From Microvirga sp. (GTDB lineage Bacteria > Pseudomonadota > Alphaproteobacteria > Rhizobiales > Beijerinckiaceae): a DNA stretch of 64,000 bases. Position numbers and translations under genes: made by a program. Position 1 is the stretch's first letter; every line of letters begins with the position of its first letter. Shown one piece after another: positions 44,856 through 54,916 of the stretch. Below the pieces are notes generated by a model. It ran no database searches. It was not told the origin of the DNA and worked only from the letters and a program-made list of their open reading frames with translations. The stretch covers positions 163,066 to 227,065 of the forward strand of contig JAKOMT010000002.1 of assembly GCA_022241475.1 (NCBI GenBank), given 5' to 3'.

Positions 44856-47642
44856 ATGCGGGACGGGCACAGTCGATCTCCAAGGCACGACCGCCCTTCG
44901 GAGCTGAAATTGAAAGCTCGTCTTCAAGCCGTCATAACCGCCTTGCGCGGCCGTTTGCGCCACCCGGCCACGCTTCCGCTCGTGGTCGCGGTCGCGGTGA
45001 TCTGCGTCGCCTGGATATTCGCCGAGCGTCAGGCCGCGATCGTAGCCGAACAGACGATGCGCACGCAGGTTCTCGACAAGGTCAGCGTCATCCGCGCGAG
45101 CCTCGAGGGCAACGTCAACGCCAATATCCAGCTCGTGCGCGGCCTCGTCGGCGTGATCAAGACCGAGCCGGAGATCGACCAGCAACGCTTCGGCCAGCTC
45201 GCGCGCAATCTCTTCAGTGAAGAAAACCAGCTTCGACATGTCGCGGCCGCGCCGGATCTCGTCGTCGCGATGACTTTTCCGCTCGCCGGCAACGAGGCTG
45301 CGATCGGGCTCGACTACCGCGCGAATCCGGCGCAGCGCGAGGCTGCGCTACGCGCGCGCCACACGGGGCGGCTCGTCTTCGCGGGGCCGGTCGACCTCGT
45401 CCAGGGAGGGATCGGCTTCGTCGGCCGCTTTCCGATCTTCCTGGAAGCGGCGGAGGAGCAGCGGTTCTGGGGGATCGTTTCGGCGGTCATCGACGCCCGC
45501 CGTCTCTACGAGGAGAGCGGGCTCCTCGATCCCGAGCTGTCCATCGACCTCGCGATACTGGCGGACGGCGCGCAGACTCCGTTCTACGGCGACCCGGCGG
45601 TGCTCGGCCGCGATCCCGTGATCGTCGACGTGGCATTGCCCTCGGGCCAATGGCGCATCGCCGCTACGCCGCAGGGCGGCTGGGCGTCCAATTCCGCGAG
45701 CGCCTGGTGGATGCGCGTCGCCATTCTTGTCGCGGCGGCGCTGGTGATCCTGCCGATCCAGTTCACCGGACGCCTGCTGAACGAACGCGCCGCCCATAAC
45801 GACGCGCTGAGCGAGCGCGACGACAAGATGCGGGCGCTGTCGCACCGGCTCGATCTCGCCTTGACGGCCTCGGCGATCGGCATCTGGGAATACGATATCG
45901 ATACGACCGCGCTGTTCTGGGACGAGCGGATGTTCGAACTCTACGACGTTCCGCCGCGCAAGGAGGCCGTGGTCTCGCTCTGGTCGTCGCGAATCCATCC
46001 GGACGACCTCGCCGCCGAGAGGGCGAAGCTCGTCGAGGCGACGAACACCAACGGCCGCTACGACACCGAATTCCGTATCGTCACCTCGACCGGCGAAATC
46101 CGCTGGATCCGCGCGATCGGGCGCATGCACGTCGATTCCTCGGGCGCGCGCCGCCTCGTCGGCGTGAACTGGAACGTCTCGCGCGACCACGAGTTCACGA
46201 ACGCGATCACACGGGCCAAGGAGCTGGCCGAAGCGCGCAACGAGGCGCTGGAGCAGGCCAAGGCCAGGATCGAACACAACGCCCTGCACGATTCGCTCAC
46301 CGGGCTGCCAAACCGGCGTTATCTCGACCGCGTGCTCGAACAGCGCCTTCAGTCGGTCGCGCAGTGCGACGTGCGCAGCGAACCCGGGCTGGCGATCCTC
46401 CATGTGGATCTCGACCGCTTCAAGCACATCAACGACACTCTGGGCCACGCGGCCGGCGACGCGATGCTGCGCCACTCCGCGAGCGTCCTGCGGTCCGCGA
46501 GCGCGGGCGACACGTTCGTGGCGCGGGTCGGCGGCGACGAATTCATCCTGTTGTGCGCCGGCCTGAGCCACGGTGAAATCGCGGACCTCGCCGGGCGCAT
46601 CGTCGCCGAACTGCGCAAGCCCGTCGCTTATCAGGGGCACGAATGTCGCTTCGGCGTCAGCATCGGCGTCGCCGTGAGCGGCTGCGGCGTGGCTTCCGGC
46701 GACGTCGACGGCAAGCGCATGATGATCGACGCCGACATCGCGCTCTACCGCGCGAAGAAGCGCGGTCGCAACCGCTATGAATTCTTCACCGACGCTCTGG
46801 AAGCCGAGATCGTTCACACCAAGCGCGTGGCGGACGAGATCCTGCGCGGCCTCGAGGACGACCAGTTCGTCGTCTTCTACCAGCCGCAATTCGACGCCCA
46901 GACCCACGACATCGAGGGCGTCGAGGCGCTGGTGCGCTGGCGACACCCCACGCGCGGCCTGCTCGCGCCCGCCCATTTCATGCGCGTCGCCGAGGAGATG
47001 AACGTCGTCGGCGCGATCGACAAGATCGTGCTCAGACAGGGCCTGCGCGACCATAGCCACTGGCGCGAGCTCGGCCTGCCGATCCCGCGTCTTTCGGTGA
47101 ACGTGTCGGCGCGCCGATTGCGGGACGAGGAACTGATCGAGGATCTGCGCAGCCTGACGATCGAGCCCGGCGCGCTCGCCTTCGAACTCATCGAGTCGAT
47201 CTTTCTCGACGACGACGATCCGGAAATCGTGCGCAACATCGCGGCCGTGAAGGGCCTGGGGATCGAAATCGAAATCGACGATTTCGGCACCGGATACGCC
47301 TCCATCGTCAGCCTGATGAAGCTCCAGCCGAACCGCCTGAAGATCGACCGGCAATTCGTGCGGCCGATCATGGAATCGGCGCGCCAGCACAAGCTCGTCC
47401 GCTCGATCATCGACATCGGCCGGTCGCTCGACATCGGCGTCGTGGCGGAGGGCGTCGAGTCGATGGAGCATGCGAACGAGCTGCGCCTCATGGGCTGCGA
47501 CATCCTCCAGGGCTACGCCTTCGCCCGCCCGATGCCGGCGGCCGAGCTCGCCGAATTCGTCCGCGTGCAGCAATGGCGGATCGACGGACTGCGCGACGCC
47601 GTCGCGGCGCCGCTCGCCGGGTCCGTCAGGAGCGTCGGCTGA
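44856..47642 (+). CDS. CHASE-PAS-GGDEF-EAL c-di-GMP turnover protein
   Basis: A 928-aa membrane protein. One helix (about residues 41-58) and a second (about 285-303) flank a CHASE sensor domain. A PAS/PAC domain ([20 protein letters not shown]) covers 330-440, GGDEF 480-640 and EAL 650-900. Both enzyme sites look intact: [11 protein letters not shown], and for [13 protein letters not shown], the IDDFGTGY loop, KIDRQFV and AEGVES. It could therefore make or degrade c-di-GMP. No RxxD inhibition site precedes GGDEF. The ATG at 44856 lacks a clear ribosome site; a TTG near 44910 behind GGAG is an alternative. The last 17 bp overlap the convergent DUF2256 gene. Confidence 0.93.
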   Translation: MRDGHSRSPRHDRPSELKLKARLQAVITALRGRLRHPATLPLVVAVAVICVAWIFAERQAAIVAEQTMRTQVLDKVSVIRASLEGNVNANIQLVRGLVGVIKTEPEIDQQRFGQLARNLFSEENQLRHVAAAPDLVVAMTFPLAGNEAAIGLDYRANPAQREAALRARHTGRLVFAGPVDLVQGGIGFVGRFPIFLEAAEEQRFWGIVSAVIDARRLYEESGLLDPELSIDLAILADGAQTPFYGDPAVLGRDPVIVDVALPSGQWRIAATPQGGWASNSASAWWMRVAILVAAALVILPIQFTGRLLNERAAHNDALSERDDKMRALSHRLDLALTASAIGIWEYDIDTTALFWDERMFELYDVPPRKEAVVSLWSSRIHPDDLAAERAKLVEATNTNGRYDTEFRIVTSTGEIRWIRAIGRMHVDSSGARRLVGVNWNVSRDHEFTNAITRAKELAEARNEALEQAKARIEHNALHDSLTGLPNRRYLDRVLEQRLQSVAQCDVRSEPGLAILHVDLDRFKHINDTLGHAAGDAMLRHSASVLRSASAGDTFVARVGGDEFILLCAGLSHGEIADLAGRIVAELRKPVAYQGHECRFGVSIGVAVSGCGVASGDVDGKRMMIDADIALYRAKKRGRNRYEFFTDALEAEIVHTKRVADEILRGLEDDQFVVFYQPQFDAQTHDIEGVEALVRWRHPTRGLLAPAHFMRVAEEMNVVGAIDKIVLRQGLRDHSHWRELGLPIPRLSVNVSARRLRDEELIEDLRSLTIEPGALAFELIESIFLDDDDPEIVRNIAAVKGLGIEIEIDDFGTGYASIVSLMKLQPNRLKIDRQFVRPIMESARQHKLVRSIIDIGRSLDIGVVAEGVESMEHANELRLMGCDILQGYAFARPMPAAELAEFVRVQQWRIDGLRDAVAAPLAGSVRSVG

Positions 47643-47805
47643 CGGCGCCGCCGCCTCCCGAACCTTTCGGCGCCTCGCGGCGGCATCGCTCCGAGCAATA
47701 GCGGACGCTCTCCCAGTCCCGCTCCCACTTCTTGCGCCAGGCGAAGGGTCGGGAGCAGACGGGACAGATCTTCGTCGGCAGTTCGGACTTCTTGCGCGTC
47801 TTCAC
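47626..47805 (-). CDS. DUF2256 small zinc-ribbon-like protein
   Basis: A 59-aa protein found by translating the gap. From the GTG at 47805 it reads [20 protein letters not shown] and continues with the [20 protein letters not shown] block that defines DUF2256. Four cysteines (14, 17, 37 and 41) form CxxC and CxxxC pairs suited to one zinc ion. The GTG overlaps the TGA of the S10 peptidase gene (GTGA), so translation is coupled. The 3' end runs 17 bp into the opposite GGDEF-EAL gene. The family has no known function. Confidence 0.85.
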   Translation of the reverse strand: MKTRKKSELPTKICPVCSRPFAWRKKWERDWESVRYCSERCRREAPKGSGGGGAVSRRS

Positions 47806-49358
47806 GGCGCGCCGTAGAGCCGCGCCGCGTCGTCGCGGAAGGCGCGACGGGACTCGTCGCGCGTGTAGAACATGTGACCGCCCGGATAGTTCTCGAGGCG
47901 AACCCGGCCCTGAAAATCACGGATCTGGCGCAGGATCAGCGCGCTCTCGAAATAGGGCGTGACGAGATCGGTGTAGCCGTGGACGACGAGAAGGCGGAAA
48001 TCGCCGTCGAGCGCCATGACGCGTCGCAGGGCGCTGACGGCCTCGGGCTGCGACCGCCCCCTCCCCCAGCTCCAGGCGCGGTTGACCCCCGAATTGAGGA
48101 GGATGTAGCGCCTGGGCGGCGTCCAGGAGAGCTTGTCGTCGTAGAGAGCGAGCATCGCGCTCGTCAGAGGCGCGGTCAGCGCGTCGAGGACGGGATCGGC
48201 GGCTCGCGAGAAATCCAAGGTCGGAACTGGGTCGCCGGCCGTCACGCCCGAATCGTAGAGGCTCGCGAGCGCGTCGTCGTCTCGGCCGATCTCCCGCGCG
48301 TAGAGCTGCATGTCGATACGCCCCGCGCGCCGCCGGACGAGTTCCGGATCGAGTCCGACGAGCGAGGCGACGCGCGCGCTTGCCCGCGCGACGGCCTCTT
48401 CGTCGCTCAAGCCTCGCATGAGGTCGGCGAGATAATCGCCGGCGGCGTATTCCTCGACTTCCGCGAGCGCCTCGCGCGAAAAGTCCCCTCGCCGCTCCAT
48501 CGCCGACGCGGCGAGCGAGGGCAGGAGCGAGACTTTGGGCAGGGGCGCGTAATCAGGCTGTTCGCGCCACCCGAAATCGAGGACCGGCGACAGGAGCGTC
48601 ATCCCGGAGAGGCCGATCCCGTAATCAGTCTGCAGCGCCTCGGCGACGAGCGGCCCGCGAAAACCGCCGTAGCTCTCGCCGACGAAATACTTGGGCGAAG
48701 TGACGCGGCCATTGTCGACGAGCCAGCGGTAGACGAACTCGGACAGGGCGTCGGCGTCGCCGTCGATCGAGAGGAAGCGTTCGCGCAGCGATCCGCTCGT
48801 ATTCGCGAGCCGACTGAAGCCCGAGCCGACGGGATCGACGAAAACGAGATCGGTGAAGGCGAGCCAGGTCTCGGCGTTGTCGACGAGGTCGACGGTTTGC
48901 GACGGCGTGATCGTCTCGAGCCCCACGGGCAGGCGCCACGGGCCGAGCGCGCCGATGTTGAGGTAGGCGGACGCGGCGCCCGGACCGCCGTTCACCGCGA
49001 AGGTGACCGGCCGCGGCGGACGATCCTCGCCCTCGCTGTCGCGGAGATAGGCGACAAAGGCGATGTCGGCGCGCGGGGAGCCCGAATCGTCGACGAGCCG
49101 GATCGATCCGGCGACGGCCTCGAAGGCGAGCGGGCCGTCCTGCGTCTGGATCACGTGACTGGTCGTGACCGCCTCCGGCAGCGGCTGGCGCGCCGATGAT
49201 TGCTCACGTCCGCTCTCCTCCTGCGCGACGACGCCCTGGGGCGCCCATGCGAGACAGGCGAGCGCGAGGGTCGCGACGGCGAGGGCGCGCGTCAGCCCGC
49301 GAAGGCCCGCTGGACGTGAAACTTCGGCGAGCGGCATGGCGGCGGCGGTCTGGCGCAT
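47802..49358 (-). CDS. Secreted S10 serine carboxypeptidase
   Basis: A 518-aa alpha/beta-hydrolase of peptidase family S10. A signal peptide is present ([20 protein letters not shown], cleavage near residue 45). The motifs are NGGPGAAS (oxyanion hole), the nucleophile Ser229 in [11 protein letters not shown], and [10 protein letters not shown] for the catalytic His; the Asp lies in [14 protein letters not shown]. It is expected to remove C-terminal residues from peptides in the periplasm or outside. GGAGGGAG precedes the ATG. It overlaps the DUF2256 gene by 4 bp. S10 enzymes are less common in bacteria than in fungi and plants but are known in proteobacteria. Confidence 0.9.
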   Translation of the reverse strand: MRQTAAAMPLAEVSRPAGLRGLTRALAVATLALACLAWAPQGVVAQEESGREQSSARQPLPEAVTTSHVIQTQDGPLAFEAVAGSIRLVDDSGSPRADIAFVAYLRDSEGEDRPPRPVTFAVNGGPGAASAYLNIGALGPWRLPVGLETITPSQTVDLVDNAETWLAFTDLVFVDPVGSGFSRLANTSGSLRERFLSIDGDADALSEFVYRWLVDNGRVTSPKYFVGESYGGFRGPLVAEALQTDYGIGLSGMTLLSPVLDFGWREQPDYAPLPKVSLLPSLAASAMERRGDFSREALAEVEEYAAGDYLADLMRGLSDEEAVARASARVASLVGLDPELVRRRAGRIDMQLYAREIGRDDDALASLYDSGVTAGDPVPTLDFSRAADPVLDALTAPLTSAMLALYDDKLSWTPPRRYILLNSGVNRAWSWGRGRSQPEAVSALRRVMALDGDFRLLVVHGYTDLVTPYFESALILRQIRDFQGRVRLENYPGGHMFYTRDESRRAFRDDAARLYGAP

Positions 49359-49437
49359 CGGGATCTCCCTCCGGAATGTCGGTCGACGCGATAACTAGAG
49401 CGGGATCGGGTCGCTGGCGTGGCGGCAGGCGCGCGCC

Positions 49438-49890
49438 TCACGCCATTTTGTTCCAGCGGCCGCGCTCGTCCTGGCGCCAGTAAGTCGCCTCATGCCCGGC
49501 CGCCTTGACGGCGCGCCATTGCTCGCGCGCGCCGGTGAGCGCGACGTCGTCCTCGCCGTCGAAAATAACCACGATGCGGGTGTAGGTCGCGGCGTCCGGG
49601 GGCGTTTGCGCTCCTGCGACGAGAAAACGGATCGCGGCGCCGTTCGGATTGGCGTCGTCCGCGGCGAGCGCGACGGCGTGCAGCGCGGAATCGGGCTCGT
49701 CGGCGAGGCCGTGGGGGATGAAGCTCTGCTCGTCGTAGGTCCAGAGATGGTCGTCGAGCGCGGCGAGACGCTCCGGATCGCCCGACTGGACGACGGCCTT
49801 CCAGCCGCGCTCCAGCGACTTCTCGATGAGCGTCGGCAGCACCGTCTCGAGCGGCTGGCCTTGGAGGTGATAGAAGAGGACTTCCGTCAT
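49438..49890 (-). CDS. holC: DNA polymerase III subunit chi
   Basis: A 150-aa HolC protein, the clamp-loader accessory subunit that links polymerase III holoenzyme to single-strand-binding protein. Family features are the MTEVLFYHLQGQPLETVLP start, WTYDEQSFIPHGLADE and the RIVVIFDGEDDVALTGAREQW segment. The ATG at 49890 replaces a two-codon longer frame. It lies between pntB and the S10 peptidase gene, all read leftwards, with tandem repeats in the gap before it. Confidence 0.92.
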   Translation of the reverse strand: MTEVLFYHLQGQPLETVLPTLIEKSLERGWKAVVQSGDPERLAALDDHLWTYDEQSFIPHGLADEPDSALHAVALAADDANPNGAAIRFLVAGAQTPPDAATYTRIVVIFDGEDDVALTGAREQWRAVKAAGHEATYWRQDERGRWNKMA

Positions 49891-49940
49891 GCGCACTGTA
49901 TGGCGCGCGCGCGGTCGCGCCGCAAGCGAGGCCGCAGAGA

Positions 49941-50007
49941 CGTCGGACCGAAGAAACGTCGGACCCGAAGCAACGTCCGACCCGGAGAAACGTCGCGGCC
50001 GGACGGG
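49941..50007. repeat. Short tandem repeat, about 17-bp unit, between pntB and holC
   Basis: Units start with CGTC: 49941-49956, 49957-49973 and 49974-49990, then a decayed copy at 49991-50007. The middle units read CGTCGGACCCGAAGCAA and CGTCCGACCCGGAGAAA. This is noncoding. Confidence 0.75.
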
Positions 50008-50018
50008 ATCCCGGCCGC
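49995..50018 (-). terminator. Hairpin directly after pntB
   Basis: GCGGCCGG (49995-50002) pairs perfectly with CCGGCCGC (50011-50018), 8-nt loop, starting 8 bp past the pntB stop. The following bases on the transcript are not a U-run, so strength as a terminator is uncertain. Confidence 0.45.
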
Positions 50019-50025
50019 GCTCGCC

Positions 50026-51420
50026 TCAGAGCGCCTTGACGATCTGGTCGACCATCTTCTTGGCGTCGCCGAAGAGCATCATCGTGTTGTCGCGGAAGAA
50101 CAGTTCGTTCTCGACGCCCGCGTAACCCGAGCCCATGCCGCGCTTGATGAAGAGAACGGTCTTGGCCTTGTCCACGTCGAGGATCGGCATGCCGTAGATC
50201 GGCGATTGCGGATCGGTCTTGGCGGCGGGGTTCGTGACGTCGTTGGCGCCGATGACGAAGGCGACGTCGGCCTGCGCGAACTCGCCGTTGATGTCCTCGA
50301 GCTCGAAGACCTCGTCATAGGGCACGTTGGCTTCCGCCAGCAGCACGTTCATGTGGCCGGGCATGCGGCCCGCGACCGGATGGATGGCGTACTTGACCTC
50401 GACGCCCTCTTTCTTGAGGTGGTCGGCCATCTCGCGAAGGGTGTGCTGCGCCTGCGCGACCGCCATGCCGTAGCCGGGCACGATGATGACCTTGGCGGCG
50501 TTCTTCATGATGAAGGCCGCGTCGTCCGCCGAGCCCTGCTTCACGGGACGCGACTCGACGGCGCCGGCCGCGCCGGAATCCGTCTCGCCGCCGAAGCCGC
50601 CGAGAATCACCGAGATGAACGAGCGGTTCATCCCCTTGCACATGATGTAGGACAGGATCGCGCCGGACGAGCCGACGAGCGCGCCGGTGATGATCAGCGC
50701 GAGATTGCCCAGCGTGAAGCCGATGCCGGCGGCCGCCCAACCCGAATAGGAGTTCAGCATCGACACGACGACGGGCATGTCGGCGCCGCCGATCGGGATG
50801 ATGAGCAGAACGCCGAGCGCCAGCGAGACGATCACGATCAGCCAGAACGCCATCGCGCTCTCGGTCGCGACGAAGATCGCGAGCAAAAGGACGAGCGCGC
50901 CGGCGAGGCCGGCGTTGATGACATGGCGCGAAGGCAGCATGATCGGCTTGCCCGACATGCGGCCGTCGAGCTTGAGGAAGGCGATGATGGAACCCGTGAA
51001 GGTGATCGCGCCGATCGCGGCGCCGATGCCCATCTCGAACAGCGTGACCCCGCCGATGGCGCCGCGCGCAGCGATGTCGAAGGCGAGCGGCGCGTAGAGC
51101 GCGGCTGCGGCCACCAGCACCGCCGCCATGCCGACGAGCGAATGGAAGGCGGCGACGAGCTGCGGCATCGCGGTCATGGGAACGCGCTTGGCGATCACGG
51201 CGCCCGCGCCGCCGCCGATGGCGATGCCGACGATGACGAGCAGCCAGCCTCCGAGCGAAGGATTGGCGTAGACCAGCGTCGTCGCGACGGCGAGGCCCAT
51301 GCCGATCATGCCGAACATGTTGCCCTGACGGGACGTCGTCGGATGCGAGAGGCCGCGCAGAGCGAGGATGAAGAGCACGCCCGAGACGAGATAGAGCAGG
51401 TTGGCGACGTTGGAGCTCAT
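50026..51420 (-). CDS. pntB: NAD(P) transhydrogenase subunit beta
   Basis: A 464-aa integral membrane subunit carrying the NADP(H)-binding domain III. About nine membrane helices occupy residues 1-260. Domain III follows, with VIIVPGYGMAVAQAQH and the GANDVTNPAA nucleotide loop. It works with the two alpha parts to move hydride from NADH to NADP+ driven by proton entry, supplying NADPH. It is 4 bp downstream of pntA2. A hairpin follows the stop. Confidence 0.96.
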   Translation of the reverse strand: MSSNVANLLYLVSGVLFILALRGLSHPTTSRQGNMFGMIGMGLAVATTLVYANPSLGGWLLVIVGIAIGGGAGAVIAKRVPMTAMPQLVAAFHSLVGMAAVLVAAAALYAPLAFDIAARGAIGGVTLFEMGIGAAIGAITFTGSIIAFLKLDGRMSGKPIMLPSRHVINAGLAGALVLLLAIFVATESAMAFWLIVIVSLALGVLLIIPIGGADMPVVVSMLNSYSGWAAAGIGFTLGNLALIITGALVGSSGAILSYIMCKGMNRSFISVILGGFGGETDSGAAGAVESRPVKQGSADDAAFIMKNAAKVIIVPGYGMAVAQAQHTLREMADHLKKEGVEVKYAIHPVAGRMPGHMNVLLAEANVPYDEVFELEDINGEFAQADVAFVIGANDVTNPAAKTDPQSPIYGMPILDVDKAKTVLFIKRGMGSGYAGVENELFFRDNTMMLFGDAKKMVDQIVKAL

Positions 51421-51424
51421 CGTC

Positions 51425-51868
51425 TCAGCCCTTCTTCTTGTACATGGCGAGCATGCGCTGGGTGACGAGGAAGCCCCCGAAAATGTTCACCGAGGCCATG
51501 ACGAGCGCGAGGAAGCCCAGAACCTGAGCGCCGACCCCGGCGCCGCCGTCCGTCAGCGCGTTCGCCGCCGGCATGCCGACCGCGAGCAGCGCGCCGACGA
51601 CGATCACGGAGGAGATCGCGTTGGTGACCGACATCAGCGGCGTATGCAGCGCCGGCGTCACCGCCCAGACCACGTAGTAGCCGACGAAGATCGCCAGCAC
51701 GAAGATGGCGAGCCGGAAGATCGTCGGATCGACCCCGCCGCCGGTCGCGGCGCTGGCGGCGACCGCGATTGAATCCGCGTAGGCCTCGGCGGCGTTCGCA
51801 GCCTCGCGCGCGACCTCCGCGGCCGCTTGCGCGCGTTCCAGCGCCTGTTCGGGAGTGAGGTTCGACAT
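51425..51868 (-). CDS. pntA2: NAD(P) transhydrogenase subunit alpha part 2
   Basis: A 147-aa membrane part of the alpha subunit, separate from the NAD-binding part as in Rhodospirillum and Rhizobiales. Residues 45-145 hold three or four membrane helices with [21 protein letters not shown], which is highly conserved in PntA. The first 45 residues form an Ala/Glu-rich helix. It lies 32 bp after pntA1 and 4 bp before pntB. Confidence 0.94.
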   Translation of the reverse strand: MSNLTPEQALERAQAAAEVAREAANAAEAYADSIAVAASAATGGGVDPTIFRLAIFVLAIFVGYYVVWAVTPALHTPLMSVTNAISSVIVVGALLAVGMPAANALTDGGAGVGAQVLGFLALVMASVNIFGGFLVTQRMLAMYKKKG

Positions 51869-51900
51869 CGTGTCCCCCGTTTCGATGCTTAGCGCCGGCT

Positions 51901-53037
51901 TCAGGCGGCGGGCTGGAAATTCGGATGAACGACGGCGCCGTCGCGCGTGAGCAGCGTCGCTTTGACGAGTTCGTCGTCCCAGTTCACGGCGATCGTCTTT
52001 TCGGCCTTGTCGACCAGCGTCTCGACGAAGGAGTAGAGGTTCTTGGCGTAGAGCGCCGAAGCGCTGGCGGCGAGACGGCCGGGGACGTTGAGATGGCCGA
52101 CGACCTTGACGCCGTTATGCTCCACGACCTCGCCGGCCTTCGACACCTCGCAATTGCCGCCGCGCTCGACCGCGAGATCGACGACGACGGAGCCGGCCTT
52201 CATCGATTCGACCATGGCGCGGGTGACGAGCACCGGCGCGGGGCGGCCGGGGATCAGCGCGGTGGTGATCACCATGTCCTGCTTGGCGATGTGGGCGGCG
52301 ACGAGTTCGGCCTGCTTGGCCTTGTACTCCGCCGACATCTCCTTGGCGTAGCCGCCCGCCGTCTCGGCCTGACGGAACTCGTCGTCCTCGACGGCGACGA
52401 ACTTGGCGCCGAGGCTCTCGACCTGCTCCCGCGCGGCGGGGCGCACGTCGGTCGCCGAGACGACCGCTCCGAGGCGGCGCGCGGTCGCAATGGCCTGAAG
52501 GCCGGCGACGCCCGCGCCCATCACGAAGACGCGCGCGGCCGGGATGGTGCCGGCGGCGGTCATCATCATCGGCATGGCGCGGCCGTATTCGCCGGCGGCG
52601 TCGATCACGGCGCGATAGCCTGCGAGGTTCGCCTGGCTCGAGAGCACGTCCATGACCTGCGCGCGCGTGATGCGCGGCATCAGCTCCATGGAGAATGCGG
52701 TGAGGCCCCGGCCGGCGATCGCGGCGAGGTCCTCGTGCGCGCCGTAGGGGTCCATGATCGCGACGAGGATGGCGCCGGTCTTGAACATATCGAGGCGCGA
52801 AGCGTCGGGGCGACGAACGAGGAGGACGATGTCGGCGTCGCGCGCGGCGTCCGCGGCGTTGGCGGCGATGCTCGCGCCCGCCGTCTCGAAATCGGCGTCG
52901 GTGACGCCCGAGCCCAGGCCTGCGCCCGACTGCACGACGATCTCGGCGCCCAGCGCCTTGAACTTCTTCACGGTCTCCGGCGACGCGGCCACGCGGCGTT
53001 CGTTGGCGTCGGTTTCCGTCAGAACGGCGATACGCAT
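51901..53037 (-). CDS. pntA1: NAD(P) transhydrogenase subunit alpha part 1 (NAD-binding)
   Basis: A 378-aa soluble NAD(H)-binding domain I of the transhydrogenase, related to alanine dehydrogenase. Features are [20 protein letters not shown], the [20 protein letters not shown] nucleotide fold (the Rossmann loop), and the [15 protein letters not shown] segment that follows it. It is first of the three pnt genes; the aa3 oxidase subunit IV gene sits 70 bp upstream on the same strand, an order I recall from other Rhizobiales. Confidence 0.96.
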   Translation of the reverse strand: MRIAVLTETDANERRVAASPETVKKFKALGAEIVVQSGAGLGSGVTDADFETAGASIAANAADAARDADIVLLVRRPDASRLDMFKTGAILVAIMDPYGAHEDLAAIAGRGLTAFSMELMPRITRAQVMDVLSSQANLAGYRAVIDAAGEYGRAMPMMMTAAGTIPAARVFVMGAGVAGLQAIATARRLGAVVSATDVRPAAREQVESLGAKFVAVEDDEFRQAETAGGYAKEMSAEYKAKQAELVAAHIAKQDMVITTALIPGRPAPVLVTRAMVESMKAGSVVVDLAVERGGNCEVSKAGEVVEHNGVKVVGHLNVPGRLAASASALYAKNLYSFVETLVDKAEKTIAVNWDDELVKATLLTRDGAVVHPNFQPAA

Positions 53038-53107
53038 GACTAGCCCCCCGGTCGTTCGTTCGGCGCGGGCGGCGGCGCCGCCCGTCGCGAAGGCGCTCGG
53101 GCGCCCG

Positions 53108-53401
53108 TCACATCACGATGAAGCTGAGCGCCATGAGGCCGAACACGGCGGCGGGAGCCTTCCAGCTAATCGAGCGCGACAGCGCGCCGATCGCGCCGGC
53201 CACGCCGGAGATCACGACGAACAGGATCGCGATCATCCACGCGCCCTTCACGCCGCCCATGGCGAGCGCGAGAACCCAGCACAGGATCACGAGCGTCGAG
53301 ATCGTGGTGAATTCCACGAATCCGCCATAGGTGTTCTCGTGAGACTCGCTGTCCATTTCGGGGCTGTAGCCGTCGCCGGGCTGACGGTCGGTATGCGCCA
53401 T
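53108..53401 (-). CDS. aa3-type cytochrome c oxidase subunit IV-like protein
   Basis: A 97-aa membrane protein. It carries the short acidic segment and helix of the bacterial aa3 oxidase subunit IV (ENTYGGFVEFTTISTLVILC) followed by two more hydrophobic segments. The core family is a single-helix protein of about 45-70 residues, so this is a longer version with two or three helices. The ATG at 53401 is preferred to an earlier in-frame start. The main oxidase genes are not in the window; placement next to pnt is typical. It is probably transcribed with the pnt genes. Confidence 0.82.
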   Translation of the reverse strand: MAHTDRQPGDGYSPEMDSESHENTYGGFVEFTTISTLVILCWVLALAMGGVKGAWMIAILFVVISGVAGAIGALSRSISWKAPAAVFGLMALSFIVM

Positions 53402-53517
53402 GATCGCCGTGTCCTGTGTTTCCCAGAGATGATTGGTCCGCATTTAGCCCAACCGGACGCTGGCCGCAACGCAATGATGCGTTCGCGCCATACGTTTCCA
53501 CGCAAAGCGGGGACGGT

Positions 53518-54888
53518 TCAGGCGCCGACGGGCGACAATCCGGCCTCGGCGAGCGCCGCCGACTGTCGCTGAGCCAGGCTCGCGACGTCGAAGCGGGCGA
53601 TCTCCGCTTCGAACAGTTCGTGATAGTTGAGCTCCGAGCGCAGATGCAGGAACACCGCGCCGAGCCCGATCGCCGCGCGGTCCATGAACACGAATTCGCG
53701 CGGCACCGTCACCGGTCCCCGCTCCTTGAGCGCCTTGTGCACCTGAAACGCCTGCCTGCGCCCGTATTCGCCCGGCTTGATCCCGTCGGCGATGGTGCGC
53801 ACGCGGTCTTCGAGAAGCGGCCCGTAGATGAAGCGCGCCCAGATGTTGAGGATGTCGATCAGTTCCTTCGACAGCCCCTTGAAGCCCCATGTCTCGTAGG
53901 CGTAGACCGTGCGCGCAAGATCGTCCTCGCGCAGTCCGTGATAGAGATCGACCACGCCGCCCACGAATTTCGGCGGGAAGATGCGGACGCAGCCGTAATC
54001 GAGCAGGTTGATGCCCTGCGGCTCGCCGCCTTCCTCGAAGACCGTGTAGTTGCCCAGATGCGGATCGCCGTGGATCACCGCCGCCTGGCTGAACGGATGC
54101 CACCACGCCTTGAACATCGCCACCGCGAGCCGGTTGCGGATCTCGACGGAGGCGTCGCTGAAATCGAGGATCCTGCGCCCCTCCAGCCACGAGAGCGTCA
54201 GCAGGCGACGGGTGGACAAATCTCCGATGACCTTGGGCACACGCACGGCGTCGACGTCGCGCAGCGCGTTCTCGTAGAGCGCGGCGTGGCGCGCCTCGCG
54301 CTCGTAATCGAGCTCCTCGCGGACGCGATCGCCGATTTCCTGCGCGATCTCGCGCGTGTCGATGGCCGGGTCCATCCGGCGATGGATGGCGAAGACGAGC
54401 TCGAGCTGCTTGAGATCGGCCTCCACCGCCGACTGCATGTCCGGATATTGCAGCTTGCAGGCGAGCGGCGCGCCGTCATGCCCGGTCGCCCGGTGAACCT
54501 GGCCGAGCGAGGCGGCGGCGGCGGGATGCAGATCGAAATCGGCGAAGCGGGAGCGCCAGTCCGGACCGAGTTCGGCCTGCATCCGGCGCTTGACGAATGC
54601 GGCCCCCATCGGCGGCGCTTCCGATTGCAGCTTCTGGAGTTCGGCGGCGTATTCCGGCGGCAGCGCTTCGGGGATGGTGGCGAGAAGCTGCGCGACCTTC
54701 ATGATCGGCCCCTTCAGGCCGCCGAGCGCCTGCGCCAGCGCCGCCGCGCCGTCGCCGCGCGCGCCCTCCCCGCCGAACAGACGTGCGCCCGCGACCCGCG
54801 CGGCGACGGCTCCGACATTGGCCCCGACGCGGGCGTAGCGGGCGGCGCGGGCGGTGATGCGGTTGGCTTCGCGGTCGCGGATGGTCAT
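53518..54888 (-). CDS. ABC1/AarF (UbiB-like) atypical kinase family protein
   Basis: A 456-aa member of the ABC1/ADCK/UbiB family. It has the KxGQ-like helix KVAQLLATIPEALPPEYAAE, the AAAASLGQVHRA loop that replaces the usual glycine-rich loop, the ATP lysine in ACKLQYPD, VIHGDPHLGNY as catalytic loop and NLLDYGCVR as metal-binding loop. Such proteins support ubiquinone synthesis or lipid homeostasis. True UbiB is about 540 aa with C-terminal membrane helices, absent here, so this is a shorter relative. It begins 28 bp after miaA on the same strand. Confidence 0.88.
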   Translation of the reverse strand: MTIRDREANRITARAARYARVGANVGAVAARVAGARLFGGEGARGDGAAALAQALGGLKGPIMKVAQLLATIPEALPPEYAAELQKLQSEAPPMGAAFVKRRMQAELGPDWRSRFADFDLHPAAAASLGQVHRATGHDGAPLACKLQYPDMQSAVEADLKQLELVFAIHRRMDPAIDTREIAQEIGDRVREELDYEREARHAALYENALRDVDAVRVPKVIGDLSTRRLLTLSWLEGRRILDFSDASVEIRNRLAVAMFKAWWHPFSQAAVIHGDPHLGNYTVFEEGGEPQGINLLDYGCVRIFPPKFVGGVVDLYHGLREDDLARTVYAYETWGFKGLSKELIDILNIWARFIYGPLLEDRVRTIADGIKPGEYGRRQAFQVHKALKERGPVTVPREFVFMDRAAIGLGAVFLHLRSELNYHELFEAEIARFDVASLAQRQSAALAEAGLSPVGA

Positions 54889-54916
54889 GGGCGGGCGATC
54901 TCCCTGGGCGGACTTG

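Noticed and set aside
45348..47573. A 741-aa open frame on the minus strand
   Set aside because: Antisense shadow of the GGDEF-EAL gene; no recognisable motif.
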